From assembly GCF_001866075.3 (NCBI RefSeq), contig NZ_CP063356.1, forward strand, positions 2,842,164-2,906,163: a stretch of DNA of 64,000 nt, written 5' to 3'. Below, in pieces: positions 16,517 through 25,919 of the stretch. The first letter of the stretch is position 1, and every line of letters begins with the position of its first letter. This DNA comes from Anaerobacillus isosaccharinicus (GTDB lineage Bacteria > Bacillota > Bacilli > Bacillales > Anaerobacillaceae). A program made the position numbers and the translations under genes. The notes beneath the pieces are model-generated. The model ran no database searches, was not told the DNA's origin, and saw only the letters and a program-made list of their open reading frames with translations.

Positions 16517-17302
16517 ATGTTGTCAAAGTATCAATTTTTCCTTGTTAAACAGGAGGATCGGGTTGCAACGATTTCGATAAATCATCCCCCTGCGAATGCT
16601 CTGTCTTCCCCATTGCTTCAAGAGTTGTCAACGGTGTTTGACGAACTTGAGAATGATGCGGAAGTAAAAGTTATTGTTTTACACGGTCAAGGTAGATTTT
16701 TTGCTGCAGGTGCCGACATTAAAGAATTTACAACTGTTGAAACAGGAAGTGATTTTGCAAAGCTTTCACAATACGGACAAGAATTGTTTGATAGAATTGA
16801 ACAATTTAAAAAGCCTGTGATTGCTGCTATTCATGGAGCCGCATTAGGTGGAGGATTAGAATTAGCAATGGCATGTCATATCCGACTTGTTTCAGAAACT
16901 AGTAAACTAGGCTTACCAGAATTACAGCTAGGGTTAATTCCAGGTTTTGCTGGTAGTCAGCGGTTACCACGATTTGTTGGCGTTGCCAAAGCGGCTGAAA
17001 TGTTGCTCACAAGTGAACCAATTACCGGTAACGAAGCAGTTTCTCTTGGTTTAGCAAATCATGCATATAGCGAAGAAGAGCTAATGACCAAAGCTTATGA
17101 GTTAGCAGGCAAACTCGCAAAAAAGAGTGCTGTTTCTATGAAATTAGCTCTTCAACTTTTAACTTACGTGAATAACCACAGTTATGAAGAAGGCGTAAAA
17201 AAGGAAGCAGAACTATTTGGAATTGCCTTTGATTCCGAAGATGGTCAAGAAGGAATTAAAGCATTTATTGAGAAAAGACCACCGCAATTTAAAGACAAGT
17301 AA
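16517..17302 (+). CDS. fadB: Enoyl-CoA hydratase FadB
   Basis: Crotonase-fold enzyme of beta-oxidation that hydrates 2-enoyl-CoA. 261 residues from ATG 16517, six bases after GAGGAG (GTG 16514 is also in frame). Signatures: FFAAGADIKEF for the oxyanion loop, and IHGAALGGGLELAMACHIRLVSE with LGLPELQLGLIPGFAGSQRLPR, including the catalytic glutamate. It is followed by etfBA, which take the electrons of acyl-CoA dehydrogenation. Confidence 0.94.
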   Translation: MLSKYQFFLVKQEDRVATISINHPPANALSSPLLQELSTVFDELENDAEVKVIVLHGQGRFFAAGADIKEFTTVETGSDFAKLSQYGQELFDRIEQFKKPVIAAIHGAALGGGLELAMACHIRLVSETSKLGLPELQLGLIPGFAGSQRLPRFVGVAKAAEMLLTSEPITGNEAVSLGLANHAYSEEELMTKAYELAGKLAKKSAVSMKLALQLLTYVNNHSYEEGVKKEAELFGIAFDSEDGQEGIKAFIEKRPPQFKDK

Positions 17303-17409
17303 CAATTTAAAAGAAAGTTACACTTAGTTAGAAACTACTTTGTTAATTGATTGAAGAAATAAAGTTAGCACGAGAAAACCATTTACTTAATTTTAAGGAG
17401 GTCAAAGAA

Positions 17410-18180
17410 ATGAATATTTTTGTCGTAATGAAGAGAACCTTCGACACTGAAGAAAAGATTTCAATTAGTAACGGATCCATTAATGAGGATGGAGCAGAAT
17501 TCATTATTAATCCATATGATGAGTACGCAATCGAGGAAGCGCTCGTTCTCCGTGAAAAGCATGGTGGAGAAGTAACTGTAGTTTCTTTTGGTGAAGAAGA
17601 TGGCGAAAAAGAAATCCGTACAGCTCTAGCAATGGGAGCTGACAAAGCGATCTTAATTGATAGTGAAGAAGTAGAATCTAAAGATCAATTTACAACTGCA
17701 AAAGTTTTAGCAACTTTATTGAAGGATAAAGATGTTGACATCATTTTAGCAGGAAATGTAGCTGTTGATGGTGGGTCAGGACAAGTCGGCCCAAGAATTG
17801 CCGAAGAATTAAACATCGCTCATGTTACATCCATTACAAAAATTGATATTGATGGAACTGTAGCAACCATTGAAAGAGATGTTGAGGGTGATAAAGAGGT
17901 TGTTGAAGTTTCTTTACCTGTTTTAGTAACTGCTCAACAAGGGTTAAATGAGCCAAGATACCCTTCTTTACCAGGAATTATGAAAGCTAAGAAAAAACCG
18001 TTAGAGCGTCTTGAGTTAGACGATCTAGATTTAGAAGAAGAAGATGTAGAAGCGAAGACTAAGACGGTTGAGATCTTCTTACCGCCTAAGAAAGAGGCTG
18101 GAAAAATTCTTACAGGTGATATAGCAGCCCAAGCGAAAGAGCTTGTCTCATTATTAAAGACGGAAGCAAAAGTAATTTAA
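17410..18180 (+). CDS. etfB: Electron transfer flavoprotein beta subunit
   Basis: 256 residues from ATG 17410 (MNIFVVMKRTFDTEEK) behind AAGGAGG; the longer upstream frame covers this Shine-Dalgarno sequence and is not real. Typical EtfB blocks: NPYDEYAIEEAL, ALAMGADKAILI, GNVAVDGGSGQVGPRIAEEL. It forms the FAD/AMP heterodimer with EtfA, accepting electrons from acyl-CoA dehydrogenases. It is 14 bases from etfA. Confidence 0.95.
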   Translation: MNIFVVMKRTFDTEEKISISNGSINEDGAEFIINPYDEYAIEEALVLREKHGGEVTVVSFGEEDGEKEIRTALAMGADKAILIDSEEVESKDQFTTAKVLATLLKDKDVDIILAGNVAVDGGSGQVGPRIAEELNIAHVTSITKIDIDGTVATIERDVEGDKEVVEVSLPVLVTAQQGLNEPRYPSLPGIMKAKKKPLERLELDDLDLEEEDVEAKTKTVEIFLPPKKEAGKILTGDIAAQAKELVSLLKTEAKVI

Positions 18181-18194
18181 CTGGAGGGATTATG

Positions 18195-19172
18195 ATGGCT
18201 AGAAAAATATTAGTTCTTGCTGATATACGTGACAATTCATTTCGTAACGTTTCTTTTGAAGCTATAGCTGCCGCTAAAAAGGTAGCAAGTGGTGGAGAAG
18301 TTTTAAGTGTTCTTTTAGGTGAAAATGTAAGCGGTTTAGCGACTGAACTGATTTATTACGGAGCAGACAGAGTGGTAACTGTTGAAAATAGTAGTTTAAA
18401 GGATTACACGTCTGATGCGTTCTCGCAAGCACTTTTGCAAGTAATTCATAGTGAGACACCTGACGCTGTTTTCATGGGGCATACAGCAGTTGGAAAAGAT
18501 CTTGCTCCACGTATTGCAATGAAGAAACAAGCGGGCTTAATTTCTGATGCTATTGATTTAGAAGCAGTTGGCGAAGAAGTAATTTTCACTCGACCAATTT
18601 ACTCTGGTAAAGCATTCGAGAAAAAAGTTATTTCTGAGGGGATTATCTTAGCAACAATTCGCCCTAATAATATTGCACCGTTAGAAAAAGATGAGTCACG
18701 AACTGGTGAAGTAACTGCCGTTTCTGTAGACATTAAAGACTTACGTACAATAATTAAAGAGATTGTTCGTAAAAGTACAGGTGGCGTTGATTTATCAGAG
18801 GCTAAGATTGTTGTTGCTGGAGGACGTGGTGTAAAAAGCGAAGAAGGTTTTAATAAACTTAATGAGCTTGCTGAAGTCCTAGGAGCAGCAGTTGGGGCAT
18901 CGCGTGGTGCTTGTGACGCTGAGTATTGCGATTATTCACTACAAATTGGCCAAACAGGTAAAGTAGTTACTCCTGACCTTTATATTGCATTAGGAATTTC
19001 AGGAGCAATTCAACATGTTGCTGGTATGTCTAACTCAAAGTGTATCGTTGCTGTTAACAAAGATCCTGAAGCAACAATTTTTACGATTGCTGATTACGGT
19101 ATTGTTGGTGATTTATTTGAGGTATTGCCTTTATTAATTGAAGAATTCAAAAAAGAGGTAGTAAGTTCATAA
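18195..19172 (+). CDS. etfA: Electron transfer flavoprotein alpha subunit
   Basis: 325 residues from ATG 18195 (GGAGGG six bases upstream; the adjacent ATG 18192 is close to the Shine-Dalgarno sequence). The FAD-binding C-terminal domain shows VVAGGRGVKSEEGF, LGAAVGASRGACDAEYCDYSLQIGQTGKVVTPDLYIALGISGAIQH and KDPEATIF. Last gene of the fad cluster, with a terminator ten bases downstream. Confidence 0.95.
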   Translation: MARKILVLADIRDNSFRNVSFEAIAAAKKVASGGEVLSVLLGENVSGLATELIYYGADRVVTVENSSLKDYTSDAFSQALLQVIHSETPDAVFMGHTAVGKDLAPRIAMKKQAGLISDAIDLEAVGEEVIFTRPIYSGKAFEKKVISEGIILATIRPNNIAPLEKDESRTGEVTAVSVDIKDLRTIIKEIVRKSTGGVDLSEAKIVVAGGRGVKSEEGFNKLNELAEVLGAAVGASRGACDAEYCDYSLQIGQTGKVVTPDLYIALGISGAIQHVAGMSNSKCIVAVNKDPEATIFTIADYGIVGDLFEVLPLLIEEFKKEVVSS

Positions 19173-19181
19173 TTAAGTTTA

Positions 19182-19209
19182 AGCGAGTCCATTTGGGCTC
19201 GCTTTTTAT
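19182..19209 (+). terminator. Terminator after etfA
   Basis: AAGCGAGTCC / GGGCTCGCTT with a short loop, followed by TTTT. Confidence 0.8.
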
Positions 19210-19322
19210 GTATAAATTTTATTTGGTGTATAATACAGAAATACAAAAACTTGGATAGAATTTCTTTTAAAAGGGGAAATTGCATAGTGAAAGCAATTTT
19301 GTAGCTAGCTTCATCGGAAAAA

Positions 19323-19331
19323 TGCTATAAT
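19323..19331 (+). promoter_or_regulatory. Extended -10 promoter of trxA
   Basis: TGCTATAAT, a perfect extended -10; no -35 with proper spacing is visible. It lies about 45 bp before the trxA start. Confidence 0.55.
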
Positions 19332-19374
19332 ACGCTATGAGGTAAAATGATGGATAATAGGGAGGATTTAACAA

Positions 19375-19689
19375 ATGGCAATTGTAAATGTAACAGATCA
19401 AACTTTTACTAGCGAGACAAGTGAAGGTGTAGTTTTAGTAGATTTTTGGGCACCATGGTGCGGACCTTGTAAGATGATTGCGCCTGTCCTTGAAGAGCTT
19501 GATGCAGAACTAGGTGAAAAAGCAAAAATCGTTAAGATTGATGTAGATGAAAACCAAGAAACTGCTGGTAAATTTGGTGTAATGAGTATCCCAACTTTAT
19601 TAGTAATGAAAAATGGCGAAGTTGTGGACCAAGTAGTTGGTTTTCAACCTAAGGAAGCTTTAGCTGAGCTTTTAAACAAACACGTATAG
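19375..19689 (+). CDS. trxA: Thioredoxin
   Basis: Cytosolic disulfide reductase, 104 residues. Active site WCGPC with Cys29 and Cys32; cis-proline in [21 protein letters not shown]. Flanked by its own promoter and a strong terminator, so it is largely monocistronic. Confidence 0.97.
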   Translation: MAIVNVTDQTFTSETSEGVVLVDFWAPWCGPCKMIAPVLEELDAELGEKAKIVKIDVDENQETAGKFGVMSIPTLLVMKNGEVVDQVVGFQPKEALAELLNKHV

Positions 19690-19707
19690 TAATATATAGT
19701 AAAAATT

Positions 19708-19746
19708 AAAAAGCCGATCTCCATACTTTTGGAGATCGGCTTTTTA
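19708..19746 (+). terminator. Strong terminator after trxA
   Basis: AAAAAGCCGATCTCC pairs with GGAGATCGGCTTTTT; loop ATACTTTT. Confidence 0.9.
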
Positions 19747-19824
19747 ATGTAGAATATAAAACGTAGAATTGTTTCACGAGATGTTTAATCAATTCTACAT
19801 TATGCATTTTACATTCTACATTAT
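19747..19824. repeat. Intergenic inverted repeat, trxA-uvrC gap
   Basis: Left arm TGTAGAATATAAAACGTAGAATT, right arm AATTCTACATTATGCATTTT and on. The loop is TGTTTCACGAGATGTTT, so the GCTTCGAAGC core is absent in this copy. Confidence 0.75.
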
Positions 19825-19849
19825 TTTAAAAAAGTGTGGTGATCCATTG

Positions 19850-21619
19850 ATGGAGAAGTTAAAGGAGAAATTGGCAATATTACCAGATCAGCCTGGTTGT
19901 TATTTAATGAAAGACCGTCAAGGGACAATCATTTATGTAGGAAAAGCTAAAGTAATAAAAAATAGAGTTCGTTCTTATTTTACAGGCACTCATGACGGAA
20001 AAACTCAGTTGTTAGTCAGTGAGATAGAGGATTTTGAATATATTATTACTTCTTCAAATCTTGAAGCGTTAATTTTAGAGTTTAACCTAATTAAAAAATA
20101 TGATCCAAAATATAATGTTATGTTAAAAGACGACAAAAGCTACCCTTTCCTAAAGGTTACTTTTGAAGAACATCCGCGATTAATCACAACAAGGAATGTA
20201 AGAAAGGATAAAGGGAAATATTTTGGCCCCTATCCAAATGCTGCTGCTGCCAGTGAGACAAAAAAATTACTAGATCGATTATACCCATTAAGAAAATGTT
20301 CGACATTACCAGATCGTGTATGTCTTTATTACCATATAAATCAATGTTTAGGTCCTTGTATACAAGAAGTCAGTGAAGAAACCAACCGACAAATGGTTGA
20401 GGAGATTGCTCGCTTTTTAAATGGTGGTCATAAAGAAATTAAGAAAGATCTTATTTCGAAAATGGAAAAAGCTGCCGAATCCTTAGAGTTTGAACGAGCA
20501 AAAGAGTATCGGGATCAAATTCAACATATTGAAGCTGTCATGGAAAAACAAAAAATGACGATTGCAGATGATGTTGATCGAGATGTATTTGGTTTTGCTT
20601 TTGATAAAGGATGGATGTGTGTTCAAGTTTTCTTTGTGCGTCATGGCAGATTAATTGAACGTGATGTTTCTCTGTTCCCTGTATACCAAGAGCCAGATGA
20701 AGAGTTTCTTACATTTTTAGGGCAATTCTATAGTCAAAAAGAGCACCTAAAACCAAAGGAAATTTTTCTACCAAATTCCATCGACAAAGATCTTGCTAGC
20801 GAGTTTATTCAAGTTCGTACTGTTCATCCACAAAAAGGGTCAAAGAAAGAATTAGTTGAGCTTGCAACTAAAAATGCCGAAGCCGCATTAAAAGATAAGT
20901 TCTCCCTCATTGAACGAGATGAGGCAAAAACAATTAAGGCTGTTGAAAACTTAGGGATTGCTTTAAATATTCAAACACCACATGTAATAGAGGCATTTGA
21001 TAACTCAAACATTCAAGGTGTTGATCCTGTTTCAGCAATGGTGTCGTTTGTCGATGGCAAACCAAATCGAAAAGGATATCGTAAATATAAAGTTAAGACA
21101 GTAAAAGGTCCAGATGACTACGAATCGATGAGAGAAGTTGTCAAGAGACGTTATTTAAGACTGCTAAATGAAGAACAACCATTACCTGATCTGATCGTAA
21201 TAGATGGCGGTAAAGGTCAAATATCTGCCGCTCAAAGCGTTCTCGAGGATGAACTAGGTTTATCAATACCTGTCTGTGGTTTAGCGAAAGACGATAAACA
21301 CAGAACGTCACAATTAATGATGGGAGATCCACCTGAAGTTGTTCCTTTAAAAAGGGATAGTCAAGAATTTTACTTATTACAAAGAATTCAAGATGAGGTC
21401 CACCGTTTTGCGATTACTTTTCATCGTCAAATTCGAAGCAAAACCCTCTTCACATCCGTTCTTGATGATATTGAAGGTGTAGGCGAGAAGCGAAAACGAG
21501 CTTTATTAAAGCACTTTGGATCTGTTAAGAAAATGAAAGAAGCAAGCCTTGAAGACTTCAAAAAAATCGCCATCCCAGAAAAAGTAGCAAAAGCGTTGAT
21601 GGAGAAACTAAAAGATTAA
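19850..21619 (+). CDS. uvrC: Excinuclease ABC subunit C
   Basis: Nuclease of UvrABC nucleotide-excision repair, making both incisions. 589 residues from ATG 19850 ([22 protein letters not shown]); upstream in-frame codons are repeat sequence. GIY-YIG domain at the N-terminus ([14 protein letters not shown]), UVR domain near 200-235, UvrC RNase-H-like domain ([33 protein letters not shown]) and C-terminal HhH ([21 protein letters not shown]). The Shine-Dalgarno sequence is weak (GTGGTGAT). Confidence 0.96.
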   Translation: MEKLKEKLAILPDQPGCYLMKDRQGTIIYVGKAKVIKNRVRSYFTGTHDGKTQLLVSEIEDFEYIITSSNLEALILEFNLIKKYDPKYNVMLKDDKSYPFLKVTFEEHPRLITTRNVRKDKGKYFGPYPNAAAASETKKLLDRLYPLRKCSTLPDRVCLYYHINQCLGPCIQEVSEETNRQMVEEIARFLNGGHKEIKKDLISKMEKAAESLEFERAKEYRDQIQHIEAVMEKQKMTIADDVDRDVFGFAFDKGWMCVQVFFVRHGRLIERDVSLFPVYQEPDEEFLTFLGQFYSQKEHLKPKEIFLPNSIDKDLASEFIQVRTVHPQKGSKKELVELATKNAEAALKDKFSLIERDEAKTIKAVENLGIALNIQTPHVIEAFDNSNIQGVDPVSAMVSFVDGKPNRKGYRKYKVKTVKGPDDYESMREVVKRRYLRLLNEEQPLPDLIVIDGGKGQISAAQSVLEDELGLSIPVCGLAKDDKHRTSQLMMGDPPEVVPLKRDSQEFYLLQRIQDEVHRFAITFHRQIRSKTLFTSVLDDIEGVGEKRKRALLKHFGSVKKMKEASLEDFKKIAIPEKVAKALMEKLKD

Positions 21620-21717
21620 TGTAAAATGTAGAATTCAGAATGTAGTATGTAGTATGTTTAAGCACTGCTTCGAAGCTCTGCTTTCAAATATTTTACATTC
21701 TACATTCTACATTTATA
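21620..21717. repeat. Intergenic inverted repeat, uvrC-lysC gap
   Basis: Starts at the uvrC stop codon. Left arm TGTAAAATGTAGAATTCAG, core GCTTCGAAGC at 21667-21676, right arm TTTTACATTCTACATTCTAC. It ends four bases before the lysC promoter. Confidence 0.8.
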
Positions 21718-21720
21718 ATG

Positions 21721-21749
21721 TTGTCACCAACGTTTTTTCGTGGTAAACT
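21721..21749 (+). promoter_or_regulatory. Promoter of the lysine riboswitch-lysC transcript
   Basis: TTGTCA (21721-21726), 17-bp spacer, TAAACT (21744-21749) preceded by TGG. Transcription would start about 30 bases before the aptamer. Confidence 0.6.
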
Positions 21750-21783
21750 CGTACTTAATTAAATATCCAATACTTCAAATAGT

Positions 21784-21976
21784 TGAAGTGGTGGTAGAGG
21801 AGCAAAAACTATTAGTATGTTATCGGAGGACGATGAGGTCCAGTGAAGATAGCAAAAAGGGGAATTTGCCGAAGTTTAAAGAGAACTCATGACTCTTTAT
21901 GCTGGACCTGCATTAAAGAAATGTAGGGCTGTCACACAGTCGCCCCAATGATTGTGTGGAGAACTATCTCACGCGT
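21784..21976 (+). ncRNA. Lysine riboswitch (L box)
   Basis: About 190 bases matching the L-box layout: GGTAGAGGAGC near the 5' side, AGTATGTTATCGGAGGACGATGAGG, AAAAGGGGAATTTGCCGAAG, and the closing GGAGAACTATCTCA. It is followed by an intrinsic terminator at 22023 and then lysC, so excess lysine should cause premature termination. Confidence 0.92.
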
Positions 21977-22022
21977 TCGGGAACATTTATTTAGTTTCTA
22001 TTTGTTTTGACATTAAATTGTT

Positions 22023-22063
22023 AAAGCATCAGTGAGGAGTTTTCCTTGCTGATGCTTTTTTGT
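22023..22063 (+). terminator. Riboswitch expression-platform terminator
   Basis: AAAGCATCAG / CTGATGCTTT stem with a 16-base loop and T-rich tail, 70 bases before lysC. It is the expected attenuator of the lysine riboswitch. Confidence 0.85.
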
Positions 22064-22132
22064 TTTTTGTGATCATAATAGAAAACTTATGAGATAGCAT
22101 TTGGGAAAATTGATTGAAAGGGAGTTACTTAA

Positions 22133-23362
22133 ATGGGGTTAGTTGTACAAAAATTTGGTGGAACGTCTGTCGGAAATGTAGAACGTATTAAACATGTTGC
22201 CAGTAGAGTCATTGAAACCGTTAAAAATGGAGACCAGGTAGTTGTAGTTGTTTCAGCAATGGGAAAGTCAACGGACGAGTTAGTTTCTTTAGCAAAGGAT
22301 ATTACTGAAAATCCAAGTAAGCGAGAAATGGATATGCTCTTAAGTACTGGAGAGCAAGTGACAATCGCGCTTTTAACAATGGCCTTGCAAGCGCAAGGTC
22401 ATGAGGCCATTTCGTTAACTGGTTGGCAAGCTGGAATTAAAACTGAGGATTGTCATAGTAATGCTCGCATTCAAAAGTTCGAAAATGAAACAATTGGTAA
22501 CCACCTGGATTCTGGAAAAATTGTGATTGTCGCCGGATTTCAAGGTGTAACTGAAAGCGGAGAAATCACAACTTTAGGAAGAGGTGGCTCTGACACAACA
22601 GCAGTTGCTCTCGCTGCTGGTTTAAAGGCAGATCGGTGTGATATTTTCACAGATGTAACCGGCGTATTTACAACAGATCCTAGGGTAGTGAAAAGTGCCA
22701 GGAAGTTAAGTTCCATATCCTATGATGAGATGCTCGAATTAGCAAACCTTGGTGCTGGTGTGTTGCACCCTCGTGCTGTTGAATTCGCAAAAAATTATCA
22801 GGTGAAATTAACTGTTCGTTCAAGTATGGTTGAAGAAGAAGGAACAATGATTGAGGAGGAAGTATCAATGGAAGAAAATTTAGTTGTTAGAGGGTTAGCA
22901 TTCGAAAGCAATGTTACGAAAATATCGGTTTGTGGAATGCCAAATCAGATTTGTGGGTTATCAAATCTATTTACGACATTAGCAACAAATAATATTAATG
23001 TTGACATCATTATCCAAAATGTTATTGATAGCGAAAATACGAACATTTCTTTTTCGATCCTTTCTGAAAGGTTAGCTGAAACGGTGGAAGTTCTTGAAAA
23101 CAACCGAGAAGAGCTAAAGTTCCAAGAAATACTTCATGATACAGGCTTAGCAAAAGTATCGATCGTTGGTTCAGGTATGATCTCTAACCCTGGAGTAGCC
23201 GGGCAAATGTTTAAGGCTCTTGCGGATCAAGGGATTTTAGTTAAGATGGTAAGTACTTCAGAAATTAAAGTATCAACCGTTATTGACCAAAGTGAAATGG
23301 TAAAGGCTGTTGAGACACTTCATCAGGAATTTCAACTTGATAAAGTGAAAGTTTCAGTGTAA
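22133..23362 (+). CDS. lysC: Lysine-sensitive aspartokinase II
   Basis: Phosphorylates aspartate, the first step of the aspartate-family pathway to lysine, threonine, methionine and, in spore formers, dipicolinate. 409 residues. KFGGTSVGN at 7-15, GRGGSDTTAVALAAGL for the kinase core, two C-terminal ACT domains. It is controlled by the lysine riboswitch upstream. An internal ribosome-binding site can produce the separate beta subunit. RBS GGGAG. Confidence 0.96.
   Translation: MGLVVQKFGGTSVGNVERIKHVASRVIETVKNGDQVVVVVSAMGKSTDELVSLAKDITENPSKREMDMLLSTGEQVTIALLTMALQAQGHEAISLTGWQAGIKTEDCHSNARIQKFENETIGNHLDSGKIVIVAGFQGVTESGEITTLGRGGSDTTAVALAAGLKADRCDIFTDVTGVFTTDPRVVKSARKLSSISYDEMLELANLGAGVLHPRAVEFAKNYQVKLTVRSSMVEEEGTMIEEEVSMEENLVVRGLAFESNVTKISVCGMPNQICGLSNLFTTLATNNINVDIIIQNVIDSENTNISFSILSERLAETVEVLENNREELKFQEILHDTGLAKVSIVGSGMISNPGVAGQMFKALADQGILVKMVSTSEIKVSTVIDQSEMVKAVETLHQEFQLDKVKVSV
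22868..23362 (+). other. lysC: Internal in-frame start for aspartokinase beta subunit
   Basis: GAGGAGGA at 22853-22860 lies seven bases before ATG 22868 (MEENLVVRGLAFESN), in the lysC frame at codon 246. B. subtilis aspartokinase II is known to use such an overlapping start to make a beta subunit consisting of the ACT region; here it would be 164 residues. Confidence 0.7.
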
Positions 23363-23368
23363 ATAAAA

Positions 23369-23413
23369 AAATAAACGAGCTGTTTTCTAAAAGGAAAACA
23401 GCTCGTTTATTTT
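23369..23413. terminator. Bidirectional terminator lysC/yslB
   Basis: AAATAAACGAGCTGTTTTC pairs with its complement around a 6-base loop, flanked by A and T runs, so it works for both convergent genes. Confidence 0.9.
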
Positions 23414-23855
23414 ATATATGATGATCATGAATATCCCATTTCACATGAAATATGACCTTTTTAGGAGTACCATTTTTTGATTCTTCATTTGTCTCAGTAA
23501 TAAAGCCTTTGATATGTTGAATTTGTTCAGCGATGAAACCGGCTTCTAGAGGCCTTATTATATTTTTTTTATGTTCAAATAAGTGAGAAGTAAGTTCAAA
23601 AATGAGTTCCGACTTTTTTTCTTTTACTAAAACAAGCTCTCCCCAACCGGCTTTTTGAAAAAATAATATCAGTTCATCGATGGATTTGGTAAGATATTTT
23701 CTTGCTAATGATTTACCTGCCCAATATAAGATAATGTTATGTTCTTTTCCTAATAAATCTGGTAAAACATCCTCTCTTAAAAGATTATAGCCAAACAGAG
23801 GCATTTGCAGCTCTGTTTCGTCTATGGTTACTGTCTTTTTTTGACCAAAGATCAT
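23412..23855 (-). CDS. yslB: YslB family protein (DUF2507)
   Basis: 147-residue cytosolic protein matching Bacillus YslB in sequence pattern (PLFGYNLLREDVLPDLLGKEHNIILYWAGKSLARKY..) and position after lysC. It resembles the V4R-like/DUF2507 fold; function unknown. ATG start behind GGGGG. Confidence 0.8.
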   Translation of the reverse strand: MIFGQKKTVTIDETELQMPLFGYNLLREDVLPDLLGKEHNIILYWAGKSLARKYLTKSIDELILFFQKAGWGELVLVKEKKSELIFELTSHLFEHKKNIIRPLEAGFIAEQIQHIKGFITETNEESKNGTPKKVIFHVKWDIHDHHI

Positions 23856-23989
23856 TTATTTGTCCCCCACTTTTTATGTAAATGTAGAAAATATGATATT
23901 TTTTTTATAAGCACTACAACAAACCACTTCTACATGACATTATTATATCTATATTATTCGAAATTCACTATATCTAATCTATGGAATTG

Positions 23990-23998
23990 TGGTATACT
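23990..23998 (+). promoter_or_regulatory. Extended -10 promoter of ktr gene
   Basis: TGGTATACT gives TG-N-TATACT, about 30 bp before the start codon. It leaves a very short leader, with no room for a c-di-AMP riboswitch of the kind found before some potassium transporters. Confidence 0.5.
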
Positions 23999-24028
23999 AA
24001 CCCCGAATCATTTCGGAGGTACTTAATT

Positions 24029-25378
24029 ATGAACTTATCCAAGGGGAAGTTTCTAACCCCGTTTCGTATTATTATCATATCATACATTGTTGCAATGTTT
24101 TTGTTTAGCTTTTTGTTATATTTACCTTTTTCAAGCTTGCCTGACGTGAAAGTTACCTATTCAGAAGCTTTATTCACATCAGTAAGTGCCGTGAGTGTAA
24201 CAGGCCTTACTGTTGTAAATGTTCCTGAAACCTATAGCTATATAGGGATCATTTTTTTAGCCATAGCCATTCAGTTAGGTGGAATTGGTATCATGACGTT
24301 GGGGACATTCGTGTGGATGATTTTTGGTAGAAAAATTATTTTGTCACAACGAATGCTTATTATGGTGGACCAAAATCAAAATACTTTCTCTGGATTAGTA
24401 AATTTGATGAGAGGTATATTATTTGTTGCCATTGGGATTGAACTAATAGGTGCATTAATCTTAGGTACATATTTTTTGAACTACTTTGACACAGTGGGAG
24501 AAGCGTATTATCAGGGGGCATTTGCTTCATTAAGTGCATTTACAAATGCTGGTTTTGACGTAACAGGTCAATCGCTTATTCCTTTTGCCAATGATTATTT
24601 TGTGCAATTTATTGTAATATTGCTTATTTTTGCAGGTGCTATTGGTTTTCCAGTATTAATGGAGTTAAAGCAATATTTCTCAAAAGAGCACCCAAATTTT
24701 AAATTTAGTTTATTTACCAAAATTACTACAGCTACATACTTTATTGTTTTCGTTTTTGGATTTATCTCAATATGGGCTTTAGAATATGGACACTACTATG
24801 TTGGATTAGAGTGGCATCAACAGATGTTTTATTCTCTTTTCAATTCGGCTACCGCTAGAAGTGGTGGCTTGGCGATCATGGACGTTTCACAATTAAGTTT
24901 GGCTACACTCCTCCTTTTATCAGGGCTAATGATTATTGGAGCTAGTCCATCAAGTGTAGGTGGTGGAATTCGTACAACAACACTTGCAGTTATGTTCTTA
25001 ACCATCCGTAGTTTTGCGTTAGGAAAAAGTGATGTTAAAGTGTTTGGTCGAGAAATTCATCAAGAAGACCGTCAGAAAGCGTTTATCGTCTTATCCGTGT
25101 TTATTGTCATGTTATTTACAGCAATTATTCTAATTGCTGCATTTGAGAATAGTGGCGAAATTGCTTTGATGGCCATTATTTTCGAAGCTAGTTCTGCATT
25201 CGGAACATGTGGACTTTCAATGGGAATAACCCCAGATTTAAGTTTACCAAGTCAATTCGTTTTAATGGTACTAATGTTCATCGGGCGTGTAGGACTTGTT
25301 GCCTTTCTGTTCTCAGTTCGTAAAAAGGAAACAAAGAGTTATTATAAATTCCCAACGGAACGAATTATTATTGGATAA
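24029..25378 (+). CDS. KtrB/KtrD-type potassium uptake channel subunit
   Basis: Sodium-dependent K+ translocating subunit of the SKT (TrkH/KtrB) superfamily, 449 residues from ATG 24029 (GGAGG nine bases upstream). Four filter loops are visible: SVSAVSVTGLTVV, SLSAFTNAGFDVTG, NSATARSGGLAIMD, EASSAFGTCGLSMG. About eight membrane helices plus four pore helices. The cytosolic gating partner KtrA/KtrC is not adjacent and must be encoded elsewhere, as for KtrD in B. subtilis. Monocistronic between promoter and terminator. Confidence 0.9.
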   Translation: MNLSKGKFLTPFRIIIISYIVAMFLFSFLLYLPFSSLPDVKVTYSEALFTSVSAVSVTGLTVVNVPETYSYIGIIFLAIAIQLGGIGIMTLGTFVWMIFGRKIILSQRMLIMVDQNQNTFSGLVNLMRGILFVAIGIELIGALILGTYFLNYFDTVGEAYYQGAFASLSAFTNAGFDVTGQSLIPFANDYFVQFIVILLIFAGAIGFPVLMELKQYFSKEHPNFKFSLFTKITTATYFIVFVFGFISIWALEYGHYYVGLEWHQQMFYSLFNSATARSGGLAIMDVSQLSLATLLLLSGLMIIGASPSSVGGGIRTTTLAVMFLTIRSFALGKSDVKVFGREIHQEDRQKAFIVLSVFIVMLFTAIILIAAFENSGEIALMAIIFEASSAFGTCGLSMGITPDLSLPSQFVLMVLMFIGRVGLVAFLFSVRKKETKSYYKFPTERIIIG

Positions 25379-25381
25379 AAT

Positions 25382-25426
25382 TAAAAAGCTGTTAGTTGGA
25401 TTATTTATCCAATTAACAGCTTTTTT
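25382..25426 (+). terminator. Terminator after ktr gene
   Basis: AAAAAGCTGTTAGTTGGAT pairs with ATCCAATTAACAGCTTTTTT. Confidence 0.9.
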
Positions 25427-25471
25427 GATGTAAAATCTATTAATATTAAAAAGGCGAAATTGTTAAAATTT

Positions 25472-25485
25472 TGTGAATGTTTTCA
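25472..25485 (+). promoter_or_regulatory. cre-like site upstream of sdhC
   Basis: TGTGAATGTTTTCA fits the cre consensus except T for the central C. It is about 440 bp before sdhC; relevance depends on where transcription starts. Confidence 0.3.
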
Positions 25486-25534
25486 GTGGTGTAAAAAAAA
25501 TAGTGTGACATTAGTAGAGGTAAAATAGTAAATA

Positions 25535-25655
25535 GATTAGGTAACGACAAGGCTCGGTGGGGGTTGTGAAATAGGTAACTTATCTATAAAACCGCTTGCA
25601 TTAATCTGAATTTACAATTAATATTGTGTATCCGTTTTCTTGACCTAATAAGTAT
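25535..25655 (+). other. Possibly structured region in the ktr-sdhC gap
   Basis: No ORF. ATTAGGT near 25538 can pair with ACCTAAT near 25650, enclosing ATAGGTAACTTATCTAT and ACAATTAATATTGT hairpins. TTGCAT (25596-25601), 17 bp, TAATAT (25619-25624) inside it also reads as a promoter. No known RNA family recognised. Confidence 0.25.
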
Positions 25656-25711
25656 ATTGGGAGTAAAATAAAATTGTCACATTATATTCAAAGATAGTGT
25701 TTTTTACTTTG

Positions 25712-25738
25712 TTGACAAATTAAAAAAACTATTATCCT
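25712..25738 (+). promoter_or_regulatory. Possible sdh promoter
   Basis: Perfect TTGACA (25712-25717) with TATCCT (25733-25738) at a short 15-bp spacer. It is followed by a CCTAGT/ACTAGG dyad and a roughly 175-base leader without a gene. Confidence 0.4.
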
Positions 25739-25919
25739 AGTGTTAATTTAAAAAACTAGGGAGGGATGAAATTATTTAAAAAAAGTTCTAGGCTTTAACA
25801 TGTTTGTAGGAAATACTTTAGTTTTATACTAAGTATATTCCGCAGTTCAGCTTTCCCATTTGAAAAGCTAAGGTCTTAGTACCTGTACAAAACTACGAAA
25901 ACAGGGGGAAAACAAAAGT

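Noticed and set aside
23881-24028. c-di-AMP riboswitch before the ktr gene
   Set aside because: The promoter lies only about 30 bp before the start codon and none of the conserved aptamer segments are present.
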